Shown here: piece after piece, positions 52,547 to 61,879 of the stretch
Layout of the letters: each line of letters opens with the position of its first letter
How positions within the stretch are numbered: the first letter of the stretch is position 1
Assembly (NCBI GenBank): GCA_012845835.1
Contig: JABAKD010000004.1
Coordinates: forward strand, 4,310,265-4,374,264
Direction: 5' to 3'
DNA length: 64,000 bases
From: Undaria pinnatifida
Lineage: Eukaryota; Sar; Phaeophyceae; Laminariales; Alariaceae
The notes under the pieces: model-generated
Database searches by the model: none
Seen by the model: the letters and a program-made list of their open reading frames with translations, nothing else
Told to the model about the DNA's origin: nothing
Position numbers and translations under genes: made by a program

Positions 52547-53155
52547 ATGCGGTCAAACCAACGCAAACACACGCACGAATCACACACAACACACAACCAC
52601 CCAAGGTACAGCACTGTACCCCTACCGCCTAGCAGCAGACCCCTGGCCACGAGAACAGCGGAGAGGTATACGATGCCTTGTGCAGCAGGCGAACTCTGCC
52701 AACTCAGCAACCAAACACCAGCAGCCCCCCATGGTCACCCATGCCGAGGAGGATGTGGTGGCAGACTGCACGGTATATGCGGCGAGGTGGCGGTTGAAGG
52801 CGAGGGAGAAGAAATGCATCGCATCTGTCACGCGTCCTTGTCTTCCAAACAAGCGTCCACAGCTGCCGCGGGCAAGAGGAAGGCCCAATATGCGGGCGGC
52901 ATCCTGAAACGCACGAACGCGGGGGGAGGCAAAAAGGCGGACCGAGCTGCACCGCGCACGAGGTTGACTCTGGCCCAGAAGATGGAGGTTCTCGCAGACC
53001 TGGACAAGAAGGCCACTCACGAGACAGTCGCAGACAAGTTTAAGTGCGGTGTGCGGACGATCCAGAGCATCAAGCAGAAGAGAGAAGCTATCGTCCGGGA
53101 GGCAGCGTTAGCGAAGGGAAGCCGGAAGTCTAATCGCCGAGGAGATTTTCCTGAG
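52547..53155 (+). CDS. pogo transposase, exon 1 (Cys/His domain and HTH)
   Basis: 203 codons from ATG 52547; a second in-frame ATG at 52673 (MPCAAGELCQLS) could be the real start. After a basic leader there is a Cys/His-rich stretch (HGHPCRGGCGGRLHGICGE, MHRICHASLS) with spacing suggestive of a zinc-binding fold not usual in Tigger proteins. It is followed by an R/K-rich linker and a psq/CENP-B-type helix-turn-helix, RLTLAQKMEVLADLDKKATH and VADKFKCGVRTIQSIKQKRE, which would contact DNA. The exon ends GAG|GTACGTGCG at 53155. Confidence 0.88.
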
Positions 53156-53718
53156 GTACGTGCGTCTGCTGCTGTTTTCTTCGTCGGCTCATTCTTGAAT
53201 GAATTTTTTCTACCAGTACAGCAGGAGTCTGCTGTTTTTTTTTCTCTACTCGTATTTCGAATGATTTCTCCATGTTGGAGCTTTTTTTATGCCCTCGTTT
53301 TTCGAATGAAGGCTCTCGGCAGTGTTTCTTCTATGGGCTCTTTTGTTTAGTTCACTCTCTGCTATTTTTTTTCACTCCATTCTTGAATGTGTTCGTCTCT
53401 CAGTCTCCTCCCTTGCCGTGGCGTCTCCGGACATCCGGTTTTCATTTTCACCTGTACTTGTACTTGTTTCGTTGTGTGTACTGTGCGGCAGTAGAACGTG
53501 CCGTACTGCACTGTGTTTTCTTCGGTGAAGCCTGTGTATGTTGTATGAATGTTTCGTGTATATAATCATAACGCTGCTTGCTTGAGACACGCTCCACTGC
53601 TCGTCTAACACCATTGTGTTGTTGCTGTGTAGTGGTCACGATCCTAGAATTCATTGCGTTCAACCGGGTTATTTTATGGCGATTTACGCCCTACTTCCCT
53701 TACAAAACGGCTGCGCAG
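53156..53718 (+). other. intron 1 of the pogo transposase
   Basis: 563 bp, GTACGTGCG...GCTGCGCAG, phase 0 between ...RRGDFPE and VDAIV.... T-rich with in-frame stops, so it must be spliced for a full protein. Confidence 0.85.
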
Positions 53719-54692
53719 GTGGATGCCATCGTCTTGGACCTCTTCGAAAAGGCGAGGATAGGAAAGATCGCTGCATCACGGCACGTCCTCCAAGCTTTCG
53801 GCCTCTCCGCCAAGGCCACGCTTCTCGAAGCACCGACGACTTCAGCCACCGTGAAGTCGAAGCTCGAGATGTTCAGGGCGGGTGAAAAGTGGTGCAAAAA
53901 CTTCGTGCAGCGCCAAAACCTCAAGATCAAGGTTCTGCACGGCGAGGCTGGTAGTGTCAACGCCGAGCTAGTGAAGGAGGGCATGGAGAAGATCCGAGAA
54001 GCATGCAAAAAGTACCCGCCTTCCCGGATCTTCAACGTGGATGAGACTGGCATCATGTGGAAGATGATGCCTAGGCGGACGTACCTTTCGACCAAGGAGG
54101 ATCGGAAGACCGCAAGGGGTACGAAAGGCATGAAGTTCAAGGATCGCATCTCCGCCTTCATGTGCGCCAACGCGGACGGTACCGCCAAGGTAGACATGGC
54201 GATAATCGGCAAGTTCAAGAATCCGCGCTGCTTCAGGGCAAGGGGCTGCCCTCTCAAGTACTTCGCGCAGGCCAACGCATGGTCCGACTCGACGACATTC
54301 AGGAGCTGGTGGCAGCAAGTGTTTCTTCCGTTCATCCGGCGCTTGACTCACCTCCCTGTTCTCTTGCTCATGGACGGCTGCTCGTCGCACGATGACCTAG
54401 TAGATGACCGGGGGCAGGTGACGGTGATGACGTATCCGCCGAACTGCACCAGCGTGCATCAGCCCATGGACATGGGAATCATCTACGCGACCAAGTTGCT
54501 CTACAGGAGGGAGTTGCTCAACGTCAAGGTGTCCACCATGGAGGTGGATGAGACGCTGCGCTCCCAGGCTAAGGATCGCAAAGTTGCTCGTGGCATGGCG
54601 GGTTTGGCGGAGGGACATCAGCCCCATGTGCTCGACGCGGCAGACCTCCTCAAGCGTGCGTGGGAACAGGTCAACGAGAAGACCATCGCCAG
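53719..54692 (+). CDS. pogo transposase, exon 2 (second HTH and DDD catalytic core)
   Basis: Begins after GCTGCGCAG (53718) with VDAIVLDLFEKARIGKIAAS, in phase with exon 1. The Tc5/CENPB-type HTH is followed by GEKWCKNFVQRQNLKIKVLH. The catalytic residues are Asp311 in RIFNVDETGIMWKMMP (codon at 54040), Asp422 in PVLLLMDGCSSHDD and Asp454 in PPNCTSVHQPMDMGII; the last two are separated by 31 residues, a DD31D spacing close to pogo DD30-35D. All three are present. It ends in TIAR with AG|GTACATGCG at 54692. Confidence 0.93.
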
Positions 54693-54903
54693 GTACATGC
54701 GAGAATTGAACGCAGCCTGTACGCCACCGCGTTATCTTGCTTGTTGTGCGATGCCACGCGCACGAGAATAGGTTGATCCGTAACCGAATTGAATGACTGT
54801 TTGCCTTGCATCTGGCTGATCCACTTTTTTTTCAACACTGACTCCCATTCTTTACACCGCTTTTCCCCGCTTTTTTTTGTTGTCATGACCCCTTATCATG
54901 TAG
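54693..54903 (+). other. intron 2 of the pogo transposase
   Basis: 211 bp, GTACATGCG...CATGTAG, phase 2. Read-through would end the protein at 54771 after 26 extra residues, losing the acidic domain. Confidence 0.85.
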
Positions 54904-55522
54904 GTGCTGGGTCAAAGCCAAGACGCTTCCAAAGGAGATGGAAGATGCACTCACAGCGGCACACGGCAAACAACGATCTAACGCCGAGGACCGAGCGGTG
55001 AAGGGGCTCGAGAAGACTCTCAAAACGATGAGCTTGCGCATGCACGAAGCACAGCAGCAGGGAACTTCGATCGGGGACACGGAGATCATCGACCTATTGG
55101 CGAACCTGGACATCACGCCGGGAGATACTGCCGCGGAAACCTCCCTGCGGGCGGCTCAGGGGTGGGCATCAATCGAGGACCAGGAGGACGTCATCGAGGC
55201 GCAGCAGTTGGATCAGGCGGAAAGCGTGGCAGCGAGCCTGAAGGGCTTGGCGTTGGAGGGGGGCGACTCTTCGGACAGCCAGGACGAGGAGGATGACGAC
55301 GACGGAAACGCTGCAGACGGAAACGTTGGAGGCGGTGCCGCTGAGCCGCCGCCGTCGTACGCGGAACTTTCCCAATACTTCGCCCCCCTGGAAAGCTACG
55401 CGGCAGCGTCCGGCTTGGACGAGGCCGGCTACTTGCTCCAGAGGGCACGGATGTTGATGATTGAAGCGCATGCATCGAAGCCAACTCGCCAGACTGATGT
55501 CGAGGCGTATTTTGACGCGTAG
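54904..55522 (+). CDS. pogo transposase, exon 3 (acidic C-terminus)
   Basis: After ATCATGTAG (54903) a single G completes the Arg codon, then CWVKAKTLPKEMEDALTAAH; the join TIAR-CWVKA is the conserved Tigger motif. The rest is helical and acidic (SDSQDEEDDDDGNAADGN), with a C-terminal YLLQRARMLMIEAHASKPTR. It stops TAG at 55520-55522. Exons 1-3 give 733 residues without interruption. Confidence 0.9.
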
Positions 55523-56214
55523 AGCGATGATCGTTTTCGCCGCACGCGCAGTAGTTACTGCCGTTTTTGTTTTTTTTCGCCAGGTCTATCGTTTGTCTGA
55601 CTTTCATGCGTGGTGAAAGAGAGTGGCGTATTTTCCTTCTTCGTGGTCTTCAAGGCATTGTGTAGTTTTGGGTTTTCTTCGACCAACTGAGTGAGGTAGA
55701 GCGCGCGAGAAAAGTAGGGGCTTCGGCTCGACCCTTCTTGTGCTTGTTCTTGCTACAGTACGTAGTTCGTCCCGTTCTTTTGTTGCTCCGAGCGAGGGTG
55801 TCGGGGGTCGTGTTGAAACGGCGTCCCGTTTGGCAAGTTTAGTTGTTTTTCCTGAAGTTGAATTGTTTGGTGAACCATGTGATAATTTTCGTACTGTACG
55901 TGGTAAAGAAGTGGAACGGCGAAAACAGAATGAACCATCCACGGGACCTTGCACACACAGCCTGTTGGTACGCTCAGAGTACGAACATGTCATGAACCAA
56001 GCACGGTACAGCAGTACTGTTCTGCTGTACCGTCGTTTCACCCGTGTTCAGGATGCGGATACAGTACTGCTGTACTGTATTCACAGCTGCAATATGCTGT
56101 CCTCTTCGCATCACAACAGGTGCAGCCTCCTATCCGTGTAGGCAACACATCCAACACCCTGTTTGCCTTCATACACCTCGCTGTAGGCTGCGTCGTATGC
56201 TTTAAACTAGTACT
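55523..56214 (+). other. pogo element 3' untranslated region
   Basis: No conserved ORF. Several TACTG/CAGTA dyads occur (about 55755 and 56010-56085). Nothing else is recognised. Confidence 0.5.
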
Positions 56215-56307
56215 ATCGTCAATAGTGCGGGAAAGCGCACTAATCAGGCCGGTTTATATATAGTGCGGGTGCCCGGTATAGTGCGGGTAACTTTTCGTGA
56301 CACATAT
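56215..56307 (+). promoter_or_regulatory. right subterminal repeats
   Basis: AATAGTGCGGGA (about 56221), ATATAGTGCGGGT (about 56258) and GTATAGTGCGGGT (about 56277) lie in the same orientation as the left-end copies; an inverted GCGCACTAAT is at 56234. Only the terminal repeat itself is inverted. Confidence 0.65.
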
Positions 56308-56332
56308 CCGCACTATATAGGGCCACCTACTG
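56308..56332 (-). repeat. right terminal inverted repeat of the pogo element
   Basis: CCGCACTATATA then GGGCCACCTACTG, followed by TA (56333-56334). Confidence 0.96.
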
Positions 56333-56334
56333 TA

Positions 56335-59300
56335 CCGGTAAGTACCAGTTCGATGCGGCTGGCCGGTAAGGCTTCCCTGCCTGCTGGCGGGCCTTTCATG
56401 ATTTTTGTTGCCTGCTGGCGGACCTTTCACCCTTTCGCCGGTGGTCCATAAGACTTCCTCCGTGCTTACTGGTGGGCTTTTCGTGTTGTGTTCAACGTCA
56501 CAGCTGACGTTTCGTTGCAGGTTCGGTCACAGCTGTCCTTGTGTGCAACAGCTGACGTTTTTGAGATGGGAGGTGCTGGGCGAGGTGCATCTTGCATTTT
56601 TTTTCAAGTATGCGTCAGACCTATCAACCTTCACATTTTCAAAATTTGCATGACCCTCGAAACTATAATAATTCATGTCTGACACAAACCTCTGCGGCAG
56701 CCTGCAGAGAGAGCAGAGTGCAGGGTGCAGAAAAGCACTACTACAATAATAGTACTCCCGCCCCCTCGTGTGGCACCACCTGAAGGCCCCTGCGCAGAGC
56801 TATGCCCCCCATGGTCGGTCAGTATGCTTCCCTGGGCGTGCTGATTCCGGAACCCGATTCAATTTGTGTTTATTGGTTGACCTCGCCCGTGCCAGATGCA
56901 TCGCAGCAGCCGGCAGAGTATGAGTGTGCTATACTGACTGGTAGAATTGTGGCCTCGGGCAAACCCCAACCTCGGCCGACTCTAGCAGTACTCGTCGCGG
57001 CGAAGCTCCTCCCATGATCAAATACATACGCCCATGGCTCGCTCTGCTGCCCCAGCTGTCTTTGCCTTGAATGCCTGTGTTGTGTGTTGCAGCTCTGCTG
57101 CGTTGTGGCTGTTTTCTACACCTACGCACGATCCACATGTATGTATGTTGTGATCGCATTTTTTGTTCCGATGTATTTTTTTTGCTTTCCACAAGAAACG
57201 CTACTTCAAAAAAAAGGTTGCTGCTGCTGCAGTTTGTCCAACATACGCAGGTTGCGGGAGGGTTTTCAGTAGTACTCTGCTGTGACATTGTGCGGCGGTC
57301 AGGATTCGCGCCTCTCGAGTTGTTGCTGCCGCGCGAGGTGTACTCTCGTCCGCACGATCACCTGGATCACCCGATACGGCTGCAGCTTCGAGTATACCAA
57401 ACCGCTTCGCACATCAAAATGTACCAGCAAATTATTGCGCATGGGTAGCCGGCCATCGGTCGGTGTATATTCCAAGATCTTGAAATAATTCAATTTTACA
57501 AAATTGGCGAACGCCATTCGGAGGAACTTCAAAATTTGAACAAATTTATTTCCGACGGACATCGCCTTGTTAAATTGAACTACACTCTACTAGCACACTA
57601 CCTGCTACATTTTCTCTCTCACACGCACCAGCAGTGCGCAGGATAATGCTGCTCAGCTGCACTGCTGATTATAAGTACTTTTCGCTCAAAAGTTCCAGAA
57701 AGTACATTTAATGTGCTTGATGTATGTGCCTGGGGGTAGATGTTCTTTTGCAGGTTACGTTACTAATGCAAGTAGTACTAGTGCAATAGTGGGCTGTTGT
57801 ACGCGCATCAAATGTGCTGAGCACCCATCAACAAATAGCAGTTTGAAGCTGCATCCGAATGCTTATACCCCGGGTACATGAAAGTCGCAGCTACTCTAGC
57901 TTCGGTAAACTTATATATACAAGGTTCCCTTCGGGATGCGGGTAACGTGAAACCCCGCGGGCGTCGCAAGGCGAAAAGGGGGATACCGGTAACACGTATA
58001 AAAAAAAATCTACCTATAATGGTGCTACGCGTACTCACATAGATAAACCTCACTGCTCTTCTCAGAGGAAACGTGTGGCATGACCTAGTGCATTGTTCCA
58101 AAGAAAGAGTAGTACTAGTAGTACTCAGCGGGAAGAGTGTGATAGCGGGGTGCACGTTGTACTGATGTACGCGCAAACGAATTATTAGTGGTCAGGGGAT
58201 GCTGTGTACCGTAAGTGGAATATAGTGCTCGTTGCTATATAGTACGTCACATGTGTGTTTGCACTTTTGGTGGTATTGGATAGGGTTGACCAGCCAATGT
58301 CAGTCGCTCTTGGATGTTGTACAATAATTAAATGGTTGGCGGCAACTATTTCGGTATGTGTGGCGTACGTGGTAGGATTTTCCATGGTGAGTTGACCATG
58401 GAGGTAGTGTTGAACGATTGTTTGGCACTGCTGTGTTAGAGGGGAACCGAAACCTGATGTACTCCTTTATCCCCGTAGAACGTAGAGCTAGATCGATAGT
58501 GTCCCCGCTTGAACCCGCCACTACTTGATGCATGTGGTCAGAAATGTATGTATGTGTGTATGATATGTGTACGATAATACCAACAGAACTAGAACCGATC
58601 CACCCAGCCAATCAGATGGCGTCATGGGCGCGTGGCGAACGCTGAAATAGAACTGTACCCGATTCTGGCCACAGCAGCACCGTGTATGTACCTGATTTTG
58701 GCTATCGCTAATAAGGAGTTATATATCCTTGAACCCTACCCATGATTCCACTCTGCCCAAAACAAAGCATTTGGGCTGGTCGAGACTCGCGTGCATGCTG
58801 CGCTCGCGATGCCTGCCACCCTCGCCGCGCTCGGCGCCATCTTCCAAGCTTTACCCGCTCTATGTCCCTGTGAGTCCCGTCTCCTGCGCGGAGAGATGCA
58901 AGCCGTGCCCTGTGGCGCTCGTTCCAACACTCGGCTGCTCCCCGGCCTCTACCTCCCAGCCTCCTCCTGCTAGCATCCTCTCTGTCCGGAAATATAATAC
59001 CGGGATATGTATTTTTTGTTCAAGTAAAAACGGTCCTTACATTCGGACACGTCTAGTTACCTCGCTAGACAAAAATAAACACACCGGGTCAACCACGCCC
59101 ATAGACGCTTTCGCTCCTGCTTCGACGAGCGGCCGCCCGCTCGGCAGGAGAGCGCAGGCCGGTTTACCCTTGTCTGCACCCATGCCCACGCACCCACGTC
59201 GAGATCCGGGGCCGAAACGGCCCAAGGCGGCGCGCCCCCAAACCCCACGCTAATCCGATCCACGTGTACTGGTGCTACTAGTGCTGTCTGTTAATGCTAC

Positions 59301-59389
59301 CGCTGCTGTTGTGCTGCTGCTGAGGTTAATATAGTCCGGGCGGTTGCTGCTACTGCTGCTGTGCTATTGTTGAGGTTAGTTGGGTAGCG
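56335..59389. other. intron sequence, no gene recognised
   Basis: GCCTGCTGGCGG-CCTTTCA is duplicated at about 56380 and 56410. A C-rich plus-strand ORF at 58729-59253 (174 codons, P/S/R-rich) has no domain and lies antisense in the intron, so I do not call it a gene. The rest is short ORFs. Confidence 0.5.
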
Positions 59390-60090
59390 GCCCCTTTTCG
59401 ACTGGACTTTTCCTCGACTGGAATCTTCTGGTCCTTCTTCTTAGCGTCAATCGAGTCGATTTTATAGTTTTTGCGCTCTTCCTGGAGGCGGTTGATGTGA
59501 GGGAGTACTGCTGTACAGCAGTCGAAATCGGTTGGCAGCTCTGTGCTTCGCGCTTTCTCCGCGAGCAACGGCTCAACGAACCCTCGCCCCAGCGAGTTGG
59601 TGGCTTTGGGCTTAGCCGAAAGACGCCAAAGCTACGTTCGTGGAGTTGCACTCAGCCGAGAGCCGCCAAAGCTACAGCAGGCGCAGCCGTTGTTGGCAGC
59701 ATGGGATCGATACCGCGCGCTGCTGCCGTCGTGTGATACACGCTGCTGGCGAGCGGAACTAGGAATGCGCCACGCTGACTTGCTGCGAGAAGCAACAGCA
59801 GTGATAGCCACGCCAGCGTCAGCGCCTTGTATGATACTGCAGTGTGGTACCTGGTATGGGTGTGTGGCCGTGTGGCCGTGTGGGTGTGTGTTTGGTGATG
59901 GGATGAACGATGCGATCGGTTCAAAAAACACGTGTAAAACTTTCTCCACTGAGTTTTCCGACTGGATCCGCCAGTCGGAATTCTCAGTCGAAAAAAGTTG
60001 AGTCGAAAAAGCCCTATTTCGACTGTTTAAGAAAGCTTGATTAGGGCTTCAGTCGAAAAAGGCCGTTTTCGACTGACAAATCCGATTGTA
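59390..60090. repeat. segment bounded by TTTTCGACTG repeats with a strong hairpin
   Basis: CTTTTCGACTGG and CCTCGACTGG occur at 59394-59420. From 59945 to 60080 TTCGACTG or CAGTCGAAAA occurs at least six times in both orientations. TTCCGACTGG-ATCCG-CCAGTCGGAA (59958-59982) is a perfect 10-bp stem with a 5-nt loop. The interior has no transposase. It may be a small non-autonomous element. Confidence 0.5.
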
Positions 60091-60256
60091 TAAGAAATGG
60101 CCTGAGATCGACCAAAAAATGTTTTTTTATAAAAACTCAGCTTTGCAAGCTGCGTGTGATACTTCGATCGCGCGTAGTACGGGGTGTGCACTTTTCGTTC
60201 CACGCTCTTTCCACTGGATCATATTATGAATAGATTTAAAGGCAATATTTCAATAG

Positions 60257-61226
60257 GGGTGCACCGGGCCAAGAAAAAGGAAAGAAAAAGAAATTTCGGG
60301 GTCTACTTGCGAGTCTGCCACCAACACGAAATGTTACGTGGTTTTTCGCCGGTGTACAGCAGTACTACGAGCGACTTTCGATGCACCCACCGAAGCACGG
60401 ACTACCGGCCAAGTACGCGATCGACAGCTGGCTGTGGTCGTCACGTGTCTTTGTGTTGGGGGCCCCTGTGCCCTGCCTCTTGTTCGCTCTTGTTTATGTA
60501 AAACCTGCGGTGTGCTCGGTGGTCTCGCGGCAGCAGCACACCGGAACGTCCGCTCGTACGACGTATCATTCTTACAGGAAATGTGACATTTTTTTCTTTA
60601 TTAATATAAACATAAAACGGTCGTTATATATTGGACAGAGTGATGCGAGTACGACTAAACTTGCCAACGGCACTCGTATACTGCACTTTGAGCTATCTGC
60701 TGAGTTTCTGGTTGCCACTAGTTGCTGCAGTGTGTACTAGAAATTTTGCCCTGCGGCTTTGCTGCTACACCTGCTGTTGTGTGTTTGCCAATGTCGTCAG
60801 TTGGCGTGAATGCTAATCGTATAGATACTGCTGTTCTCACCCCGTACGTACGGGTTTCCTCGTACCTCAAACGTACGACGACGAGTTAAACGAAACAGAA
60901 GGAAGGTGACATGAAATGGCATGGACTATGGCCACAGGGAAACGAGCACAGCGGGATAGTTCGCTGCGGATCAACCGCACTCGTTCATGCCTGCAGCAGA
61001 GGCTGCCAGAGTGTCAGCGGCCGTGCTGAAGCCAGCGCCAAAGGCCGAAGAGACGGCTCTACCTGCTTGGTTTTGTCTCGAGATTCTGTTAAGTGAAAAT
61101 ATCAATATTTGCGAATTACTGGGAGTTTTTTTGTAACGAAACGCCTTGCCGTCGGTATTTTGTGTCACGAAGTTGATGGACATCGTCGGTAATTTCTGTC
61201 ACGTTTTTGGCGCACCCACACTAAAA
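60257..61226 (-). mobile_element. non-autonomous DNA element, copy 2
   Basis: Reverse orientation to the copy at 25107-26537 and about 970 bp long, with a single copy of the 463-bp segment. On the minus strand it starts AGTGTGGGTGCGCCAAAAAC and ends TTTCTTGGCCCGGTGCACCCC. It shares the TTCGGCCTTTGGC, TTGATCCGCAGCGAACTATC and ACGTTCCGGTGTGCTGCTGC landmarks. It has no transposase ORF. Confidence 0.75.
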
Positions 61227-61697
61227 TAGTATCATTACTAAAACCATCAACCTTGCGTTACCGCGTTACCCCGCCTCCGAAGGGGGACCTTGTACTGCTG
61301 TATCAAAACCCAAGCGCCAAATGGCGAAGTAGGTTATTTGTCGGCCTCGTAAGCTCGAACCTTGAACCAGGGACAAATACTTTTATGCCGTCATCGTGAA
61401 CAGCTAACCGCGAAACAACAATATTTTTGTGAGCGAAGGATGCAGTGTGCAAAACCAGTACTCGTCTCCGCCCAACCTCAAGCCAGCCGCCAGTATCCCC
61501 CCCCAGACAAGCGGGGGAGCAAGCGGGGAGAGGGGGGGGCACACGTGGGCACGGGCGGTCGGTCGTAGGCGGCCGCCAAAATCTGCACGGGAAAAAAAAG
61601 CGAAAAACCAATTGCTGCGGTATCCCAACCTCCACCCACTTTCTACTCCTGAAACTACACAGGTCTAGTTATACTACGCGTACTACCCGTGGCGCAC
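61227..61697. other. intron 5' end; weak tRNA-like string
   Basis: On the minus strand around 61412-61340, CGCGGTTAGCTGTTCACGAT followed by CCTGGTTCAAGGTTCGAGCT resembles box A and box B of a tRNA, but no clover-leaf closes, so it is at most a tRNA-derived fragment. The rest is G/C-rich without coding signal; ORFs here overlap the cyclin L donor region only. Confidence 0.4.
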
Positions 61698-61879
61698 CTG
61701 AGGAGGATCCCGGCTTCCTGGAGTAGCTCGCAACCCCAAATGCGGTGAGAGCATTCCGCCTCCCAGTCCACCTCGTGCTCGCCAGAGGGTGGATTGTCCA
61801 AAATATCACAGGGAAGAATGATAGTTCTATGCCAAGCTTCATCGTCAGGTATCTGGCCTAATGTGGTCGCCACAGCCAT
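61698..61879 (-). CDS. CCNL: cyclin L, exon 1
   Basis: ATG at 61879-61877 opens MAVATTLGQIPDDEAWHRTI, then LPCDILDNPPSGEHEVDWEA and HRIWGCELLQEAGILLR. The last phrase is the start of the cyclin box in cyclin L proteins. The exon ends ...CTCCTCAG at 61698, followed by GTGCGC; the split Arg codon AG|G is completed by the first base of exon 2 (phase 2), giving an uninterrupted GILLR-LPQVV join. An in-frame TTG lies two codons upstream of the ATG, and the ATG is the first in frame. Total coding length 1,668 nt including the stop. Confidence 0.93.

Larger units (their letters stand above)
52357..56332 (+). mobile_element. pogo/Tigger-type DNA transposon, apparently intact
   Basis: 3,976 bp. The ends begin CAGTAGGTGGCCC and form a perfect 25-bp inverted repeat (52357-52381 and 56308-56332), flanked by TA on both sides, the pogo/Tigger target duplication. 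Inside is a transposase gene of three exons with no stop or frameshift. Subterminal TATAGTGCGGGT motifs recur near both ends. It is inserted in the cyclin L intron on the opposite strand. Perfect ends plus an open spliced frame suggest recent and possibly current activity. Confidence 0.95.
44340..61697 (-). other. cyclin L intron, 17,358 bp
   Basis: Donor GTGCGC at 61697 and acceptor GCTGCTGAAG ending at 44340 on the minus strand. The exons join in phase and reproduce the conserved cyclin L order. The intron contains a LINE remnant, a LINE 3' fragment, a SINE, a ~216-bp tandem duplication, a complete pogo transposon and a non-autonomous DNA element, plus about 8 kb with no recognised feature. 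Most ORF-bearing elements read on the opposite strand to the gene. Confidence 0.88.

Noticed and set aside
58729-59253. 174-codon P/S/R-rich plus-strand ORF
   Set aside because: No recognisable domain, high C content makes long frames likely, and it lies antisense in the cyclin L intron.
61340-61412. Possible tRNA gene on the minus strand
   Set aside because: Box A- and box B-like strings are present but I cannot close acceptor and anticodon stems; at most a tRNA-derived fragment.
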